Part shown: positions 58,901 through 64,000 of the stretch, piece by piece | Layout of the letters: each line of letters starts with the position of its first letter | Position numbering within the stretch: position 1 is the stretch's first letter | Assembly (NCBI RefSeq): GCF_028389875.1 | Contig: NC_084678.1 | Location: 12,182,899 to 12,246,898 of the forward strand | Direction: 5' to 3' | Length of the DNA stretch: 64,000 nt | Source: Rhea pennata | Taxonomy: Eukaryota > Chordata > Aves > Rheiformes > Rheidae | The notes under the pieces: generated by a model | The model's database searches: none | Seen by the model: only the letters and a program-made list of their open reading frames with translations | What the model was told of the DNA's origin: nothing | Position numbers and translations under genes: made by a program

Positions 58901-61750
58901 ATAATGAAAATTGCCTTAAGAAAGATCACAGTCTGGATCTGAATGGGGAAACAACGTAAAACTCTGTTCCAATGTGCGCTTGTTTGCAGGAAGCCTTTCT
59001 CCCTGTCTCCTACCTGCAGAGTGAGTTAAACCATCTAGCACTGGCTGGAAAGCAAATGGAGACAGACTTGTAACAGCTGGATAGAGGGAGCTAACACGTG
59101 CAGACTCACATAGATCCCAGTATATTGTAGGTAGTGGCTAAGACCTAGGACAGCCAAGCTCAGAGGACAGATTGAGTTGTGAAAACCAGTGAATCTTCCA
59201 CCAGCAATTTCCAGTTCCCATTTAGGAGTCTCCACATAGCACCAGAGCACTTGATCCTCCTGTTGAGTTGTCCAAGGAATCTTCTCATGTTTCTAACTCT
59301 GGTGATCAGATGGGTGAGTGGGCAGGATATCCTTTTCATGAGCAGCTGAGCTGCTTTAAAAAGCAGTTTAGGCATGCACGAGCCTATGTCTTGTGAAAAG
59401 CCTGTAGGAGGCTTTTAAAAGTGGTCATGGTTGAAATGTGCTGTCACACAAATCCCCACAAAACTCTGGAAGATATTTGGATCTGCATAAGCTCTTTATG
59501 AAATTTTGTCTTGATTTTTTTTTTTTGTTTGTTTGTGTTTTTGTTTTGTTTGACAAAATAAATTGGGATGGAAGAGTGGAAAGAGACTATATCTCTTGAG
59601 GATGTTTTTTGGTTACTGCTGTTCCGTTGTGCAGTTTAGCAAGCAGCTGGCCAAAAGGACTTTTTCCATAGCATGCATTTTTTGGTGCACGTGGCTCTGA
59701 TATTTCAGTGGTCACATGCTGTTAGGGGTGTGCAGACTGTCACCAGCAATTTCTTAAACAAGTCCCAAATCTGTCAAGCTTGTGCACAGCAGAGTTTCTG
59801 CTCTCAAGAGCTGTGCACGCAGATATCGTTGGCACTCTAGTTATACATTCAATTACCTATTTTTGCCTGGACTGTAGCAGTTTGTGTGGACAGATTTAAC
59901 CTCAAGTTTGCATAGTTTTTGCTCTTATTCCTATATATTGCCACTTTTTGTGGCCTCTTTGGAAGATCTGGCCCTTTCATTCTGCTTCTTTCCCACTGCC
60001 CTCATCCTCATTAGCAGTTTCTAGCAAATTAGTAGGCAATCCTGCAGTAATCATCTCCAGGATCTTTCAGTCTATAGACTTTAATTGACTGTGACATTAT
60101 TAAATTCCTCGCAGAAGAATTACTAAATTCCTCAGGGCTGGGGCCAATGGGCTGTTTACAAGCAGCACCTTAGGGCCTGAATCGAAAGGACGGAGGAGAT
60201 GCCTAAGGCCCCAGGGACGGCGGGGCCAGACTGGCTGGCGTGGCCCGGCTCTAAAGCCTGGATCCCAAAGCTCACGGGTGTGGAAGCAAGTGGTGGCCAG
60301 CAGCACCGGTCCCAGGGAGGCGGCGCTGGCACCCACCAGCCGCCCACCCGGCACAGAGGCTGCCGCCATCCTTCAGCGTTCCTGCGCAGCCGGGCGGCTT
60401 GCTGGTCAGCCACGATCTGCCACCCCAGAGACACTCGTGTCACTGCTGGAAGTGAGACATTAAAGGTCACGGGGCATGCAAGTGGCGGCCGGTTGTTGCC
60501 TTGCTGCTGGGCCGAGGGGCTGTTGACACAGTAACTACTGAGGAATATTACTCAGGGGAAGAAAACCAGAATTAATATCTTGTGTTTTACAACAAACACC
60601 CTGTAGCATTGCCCTAAACATCCAATGTTATGGAAACACCAGCTTAAATGTGCAGGGAGTGATAACAGCTGGCAAGCTGGGAAGCCTGCAGTTATTCCCT
60701 GAAGACACTGGCCATCCCTCAGAGCGCGCTATTTTGACAGCACGTGCACACAAGGCACCTCGCGTTTCTGGTACAGAAATGTGCCAGGCAGGGCTGGCAC
60801 CGGGGCACCAGCTGCAGCAGGAGGGGACAGGGCTGGCCTTGGAGGCAGTCGCTGGCATCCCAGGGATCGCAGGGCTGAGGCTATGGGAACACCCCAGAGG
60901 CCCTTTCCATGTCTGTGATGGTTGCTTTTTCCTGAGTGGATCTTGAGGAGCCTCCAGGAGAGTCTGTGCAGGGAGAAGATTCCTTCCACCTGCCATGCCA
61001 GCGTGGGAAGTCTTGATTGCATCAGTGCTGAGAGATGCAGGAGGCAGCACTGATGGGGACAGGCAGGGCATTTCAGGGCCAAAAAGGCACAGTGAGCAGG
61101 TTAAGGGTTTTGCATTGCAGCTCTCCAAGGGGGGGGAGAGTTTGAGACCCACAGCCTAGGCAGCAGGAGATAAGACATACAGGGACTATACTGGAGAGCA
61201 AGGAGTGGGCACCAGGAGCAGGAGCTCTCTTGGAGGGCTCACAGCCTGTGCTTTGCCTTGCACTACTTCTAATCTTGGATTTAGGGGCATTTTGCTTTTT
61301 CTTCCACCCACTCTGAGCTGGCACTCCTCGCAGGAGGGCAGCACCACTGAGCAGCACCACTCCCATGGCCGACACGCTTGAGTTTGGGGCAAGGGTGCGG
61401 GGCTGGGGGGACAGCAGCCCTCGCTGACTCTCTGTCTTTGACTCCACAGACTCACGCCTCACTATGTTTACCCTCAAGCTATCATTCAGCCCAGCGTGGT
61501 GATCCCTACCCCCGTGCAGTCTATCACGTCTCCCTACATTGACTACACCACCGCAAGCCAAGCCTATTCCCAATACACCACCGCTGCCTACGACCAGTAC
61601 CCCTACGCTGCCTCTCCCGCTGCTGGCTTTGTGGGATACGGCTACACGGGCGCAGTCCAGCCACCCCTCACCGCCAGCAACCCAGCGGCGCCTGCCACAG
61701 CTTTCGTTCAGTACCAGCCCCAACAGCTGCAACCCGACCGCATGCAGTAA
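46794..61750 (+). CDS. RBM38: RBM38 (RNPC1), RRM-type mRNA stability/translation regulator (4 coding exons)
   Basis: RBM38 is a p53-induced RNA-binding protein that binds AU/U-rich elements, for example in p21 mRNA, and influences stability and translation, including that of p53. Coding exons: 46794-46961, 47528-47651, 48243-48297, 61450-61750; 648 nt, 215 residues. A single RRM lies at about residues 11-87, with RNP2 KIFVGGL (12-18) and RNP1 KSRGYGFV (50-57) spanning the exon 1/2 junction. The C-terminal half is rich in Tyr, Pro, Ala and Gln and ends QLQPDRMQ, as in human. Ser171-Pro172 aligns with human Ser195, reported as a GSK3 site. The ATG, with A at -3, is the first in its frame, so the product matches the shorter human form (start MHGSQKDTTF) and lacks the longer human N-terminal extension. 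RBM24 is the close paralogue, but the residues and gene neighbourhood favour RBM38. Confidence 0.97.
47071..47100. repeat. (TCCG)n microsatellite
   Basis: Imperfect tetranucleotide run in RBM38 intron 1 within the CpG island. Confidence 0.85.
47528..47651 (+). CDS. RBM38: RBM38 exon 2
   Basis: Residues 57-97 plus one base: [20 protein letters not shown] then [18 protein letters not shown]. Completes the RRM. Acceptor attccag, donor gtgagg. Confidence 0.98.
47652..48242. other. RBM38: RBM38 intron 2
   Basis: 591 nt, with a C run near 47671. Nothing else recognised. Confidence 0.7.
48243..48297 (+). CDS. RBM38: RBM38 exon 3
   Basis: 55 nt: [19 protein letters not shown], against human [19 protein letters not shown]. 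Acceptor tttgtag, donor gtaagt. Confidence 0.96.
49213..49239. repeat. T10A17 tract
   Basis: Ten T followed directly by seventeen A, a self-complementary simple repeat in RBM38 intron 3. Confidence 0.9.
51009..51698 (-). other. Unassigned 229-codon open frame
   Basis: Longest open frame in RBM38 intron 3, antisense to RBM38. The product is rich in Ser, Pro, Arg, Cys and Leu and shows no domain, signal peptide or repeat I recognise. The region is moderately GC-rich, which makes chance open frames longer. Most likely not a gene. Confidence 0.15.
52136..52166 (+). other. G-quadruplex-type sequence
   Basis: Four or more G runs (3, 10, 3 and 5 G) separated by loops of 2-5 bases on the + strand, which fits the canonical G3+N1-7 pattern. 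It would be present in the RBM38 pre-mRNA. Confidence 0.7.
55504..56025 (-). other. Unassigned 173-codon open frame
   Basis: Open frame antisense to RBM38 with a fairly balanced composition rich in Ala, Thr and Leu. I recognise no family. It could be chance, or a remnant of an inserted sequence; there is no promoter or splice evidence. Confidence 0.15.
57834..57906 (-). mobile_element. CR1 LINE 3'-end fragment
   Basis: The + strand reads AGAATCATAGAATCA, then AAGGTTGGAAGGGGCCTC and GATCATCTAGTCCAACC, which is the reverse complement of the well-known avian CR1 3' end, with the terminal ATTCTATGATTCT at the lower coordinate. About 70 bases remain, severely 5'-truncated as is usual for CR1. This is the clearest sign that the genome is avian. 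Confidence 0.85.
59515..59552. repeat. Poly(T) followed by GTTT-type tract
   Basis: T run grading into irregular GTTT units in RBM38 intron 3. Confidence 0.85.
61450..61750 (+). CDS. RBM38: RBM38 exon 4 (terminal)
   Basis: Residues 116-215. Begins [20 protein letters not shown], continues through [16 protein letters not shown] and [19 protein letters not shown], and ends with [15 protein letters not shown] and TAA. Acceptor actccacag. The Tyr/Gln-rich stretch is low complexity and probably disordered. Confidence 0.97.
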
Positions 61751-62900
61751 GGGTCCTGCCCACGTGCTCACCGCGTAGGACAATCTTTTACCGTGGAAGG
61801 ATGCGACTATGACGGCAAAAGAAACAAAAAAAAAAAGTACAAAAGAAACAAACAGGGAAAAAAAAAAAGAAATCCCCCCCTCCTCCATTTTGTCCTCTTT
61901 ATTTAGGTGCGTATCAATACCTAAGCTATTTATAGTGTTAAGGGCAAGCCCAAACCTTTGCAGTCTGACTGGGCTCATGAAAAAGGACTTTGGTAAGTTT
62001 TTTTTTTTTTTTTCCAATCTAGACTGATATTGTCATGAAGATGTTCATAAAGTGACTGAAATGTTTTACAGGAAAACTACAGATTCTTGCACACTTTGCG
62101 GTCTGCTTCCATCCCCTGTTGTCTTCTTTCCAGTCCCTACCCCTATCTGCCTGTCAGCCCTCCCCTCCTCACCAAACCTACAATCCTCTTATTTACTGTT
62201 GAGGTACACAGGTACTCGGAGAACATGGAAAAAAGCAATCTTATTTTTTGGTTGTACAAAAACTTTGTAATACTCAGAGATGCCTTACAGAAAAAAAAAC
62301 AGAAAAGAAAAAGAAAAACTATTTTTTAATATTTATTGCGATTTTATTCGCATGAGCTGTGAATTGCAGACAGAAGAATAGTATCTGCCTTGTTTAATTC
62401 TCATTTTACTAAATTATTGTATGTAGGTAAAAGTTCCTAAGTAATTGCTGAATCACTTCAACATGCAAAAGGGAATATAGGCTTGAAGGAGAGCGGAATA
62501 TTCCTTTAGTCAACGCACTGTACTATTTTCTTATTTTAATTGTTACTCTGTTAAGATTATCTCAAATTTAGGTATATTTTTAAAATGCAAAAAAAAACCA
62601 ACCAAGAATACAGAACATTTTGTCTACTTCGGTAGATCTTTTGTTGTAATGCTGCAACCTATGGAGACATTTACAGTATTTATGTAAAAGAGTTTTGGGG
62701 GCTGTTGGCCAGCAAAGCTTAGGAGACTATCAAGAATGAAGTGAAAGGGGGGAAAAAAAAGAAAGGTATTGTCATTGAACAAATGGGTAAACGTAACCTT
62801 TTTATGCCTATATTGCAACAGCCAAATAAAGGAAGAGAACAGACAATGTAAGTTAAGTGCATTTCTACAAAGAACAGCAATAAAATATTTTAACTTTTAA
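61751..62900 (+). other. RBM38: RBM38 3' UTR and polyadenylation signals
   Basis: A/T-rich untranslated region with several A and T runs. AATAAA occurs at 62825-62830 and 62879-62884, giving a 3' UTR of about 1.1 kb. A further AATAAA at 63628-63633 could serve a longer form. Confidence 0.65.
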
Positions 62901-64000
62901 AACGTTTCGATAATGTATGATACCATGTTTGCTTGGCTAGAGTGTGTTAGGGATTGCTTTCAAATGGATCTGGTTCAGCTGCGTTGGGCCTTGGCCTGGG
63001 AAGGTGGCAGGGTGGTTTCAGAGCAGGGGTCTGCCCCGTGCAGTGGAGCGCGGTAGGAGCCCTGGGGCAGTGCGATGTCTGCAGGGTGCCGAGTGCCCAG
63101 GATGGGGCCTCAGCCTGCACCCCGACTGGGGACCGTGTGGTTGTAGTGGTAGGTGCTCGCGCCTCACCGGTGCAGAGCAGCAGTGTAAAACACTGCCATC
63201 CTGTGAGAGTTGACAGCTTGCACAGCTCAGGTGTAGAACTGGGATGTGAGACAGTGGGTGCCAGTGGGATCTTGCCCAGCATTCTCAGGATTTTGCCAAA
63301 AAATCTGCCTCCTGCCAAGCATTTTCCTTTCCTTGTTGTTTAAAATAATTTTTTTTTTCTCAAAATGAATCCATCCAGAAGTCCGTGGTATACCAAAGTG
63401 CTGCCTTGGTTAAGGGCTGGGTGTCTGCGGGCTCCTGTGATCTGGCAGGGCTTGGGCAGGCTGCAGGCAGCCGTGAAGCTCCGTGGCATGGTGATTTCAC
63501 ACCCCAAGCCTCCTTCGCATTACTCATGTGGCTGCTTTTGACTTTCCCTTGCCTTTAGTCATTACTTTATTCATTTGGTTTTCAAATTTTGACAATTACA
63601 AACTTCACGTATGTGTTTTAAAAAGTGAATAAAGTGGTTCTCTTTTAACATGCTAGTTATCTAACTCATCTCTGTAAAAGCACAGAAGGATTCTCATTAC
63701 TTTATATCTTGCCTTGGGTTTTTCATCAGTCACCAAAAGAAGTGCTACCAGGGCTGGTTAAGCAGCAGTCATGTTAGAGGGGGAGAGAGGCAGGGGGCAG
63801 GTTTTGGAGGCTCTCAGAGCCCCACCACGACTGAGCTCTGCGTTGGTGCCGCATGCCGGCCCTCGTCTTCAGCCAGGACCTCCTCCTTCCTCAGCAGGGA
63901 GACCGAGGCCTCCGAAGATTAATTTCTAGTTGACAAATGTGTCCAGTGCGTCTTAAAAGAAAAGAAACCACCGCACCTAAGCCACTGCCCAACCTGCCGG
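62901..64000. other. DNA downstream of RBM38
   Basis: Mixed-composition sequence without a recognisable gene. Overlapping open frames near 62947-63343 occur on both strands in a moderately GC-rich stretch and look like chance. In other vertebrates the next gene on this side is further away. Confidence 0.5.

Larger units (their letters stand above)
48298..61449. other. RBM38: RBM38 intron 3 (13.2 kb)
   Basis: Large intron. It contains a T10A17 tract (49213-49239), a G-quadruplex-type sequence (52136-52166), a CR1 fragment (57834-57906) and a T-rich GTTT tract (59515-59552). Two long minus-strand open frames (51009-51698 and 55504-56025) have no recognised domain. No spliced exon with a known protein match was found, so it is read as non-coding. 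Confidence 0.65.

Noticed and set aside
61073-62017. 314-codon open frame on the minus strand
   Set aside because: It is antisense to RBM38 exon 4 and its 3' UTR, and includes Lys and Phe runs from homopolymers. It is a shadow of a real exon.

Overview
This window is vertebrate nuclear DNA, most likely from a bird. Three intron-rich genes lie head to tail on the + strand in the order SPO11, RAE1, RBM38, the order also found on human chromosome 20. The interspersed repeat content is very low, and the one interspersed element I recognise is a short 3' end of a CR1 LINE, the typical avian retroposon (about 57834-57906). I cannot name the species.

Layout. 1-6700 is AT-rich DNA with no recognisable gene. 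At 6703-7170 a G-rich 89-bp tandem array stands just upstream of the proposed first exon of SPO11. SPO11 (meiotic double-strand-break transesterase) runs from 7325 to 22577 in 13 coding exons and gives a 401-residue product with catalytic Tyr and Toprim acidic residues in place. About 1 kb later a CpG island (about 23625-24260) carries the promoter and untranslated first exon of RAE1 (mRNA export / spindle checkpoint WD-repeat protein). Its coding exons 2-12 lie at 24084-31550 and encode 368 residues, the same length as human RAE1. From about 33 kb to 45.9 kb is intergenic DNA in which I find no gene, but a CpG-dense patch with a good CTCF-type motif lies at about 35.8-36.0 kb. A second CpG island (about 45.9-47.25 kb) includes a 25-bp GC-rich minisatellite and the RBM38 promoter and first exon. 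RBM38 (p53-regulated RRM protein) has four coding exons at 46794-61750, a 13.2-kb third intron and a 215-residue product. Its 3' UTR and flanking DNA fill the rest.

The three genes do not form a functional pathway. SPO11 is meiosis-specific, RAE1 is a housekeeping gene and RBM38 is a stress-response regulator; they share a conserved chromosomal neighbourhood. Exon boundaries were placed by reading GT/AG sites and by checking that reading phase is kept across every junction, with comparison to the human proteins from memory. No undescribed protein system was found. The most interesting non-coding signals are the ordered minisatellite in front of SPO11, whose repeat unit carries GC boxes and a MYB-type core, the inverted NRF1-like pair in the RAE1 promoter, and the CTCF-like site between RAE1 and RBM38.
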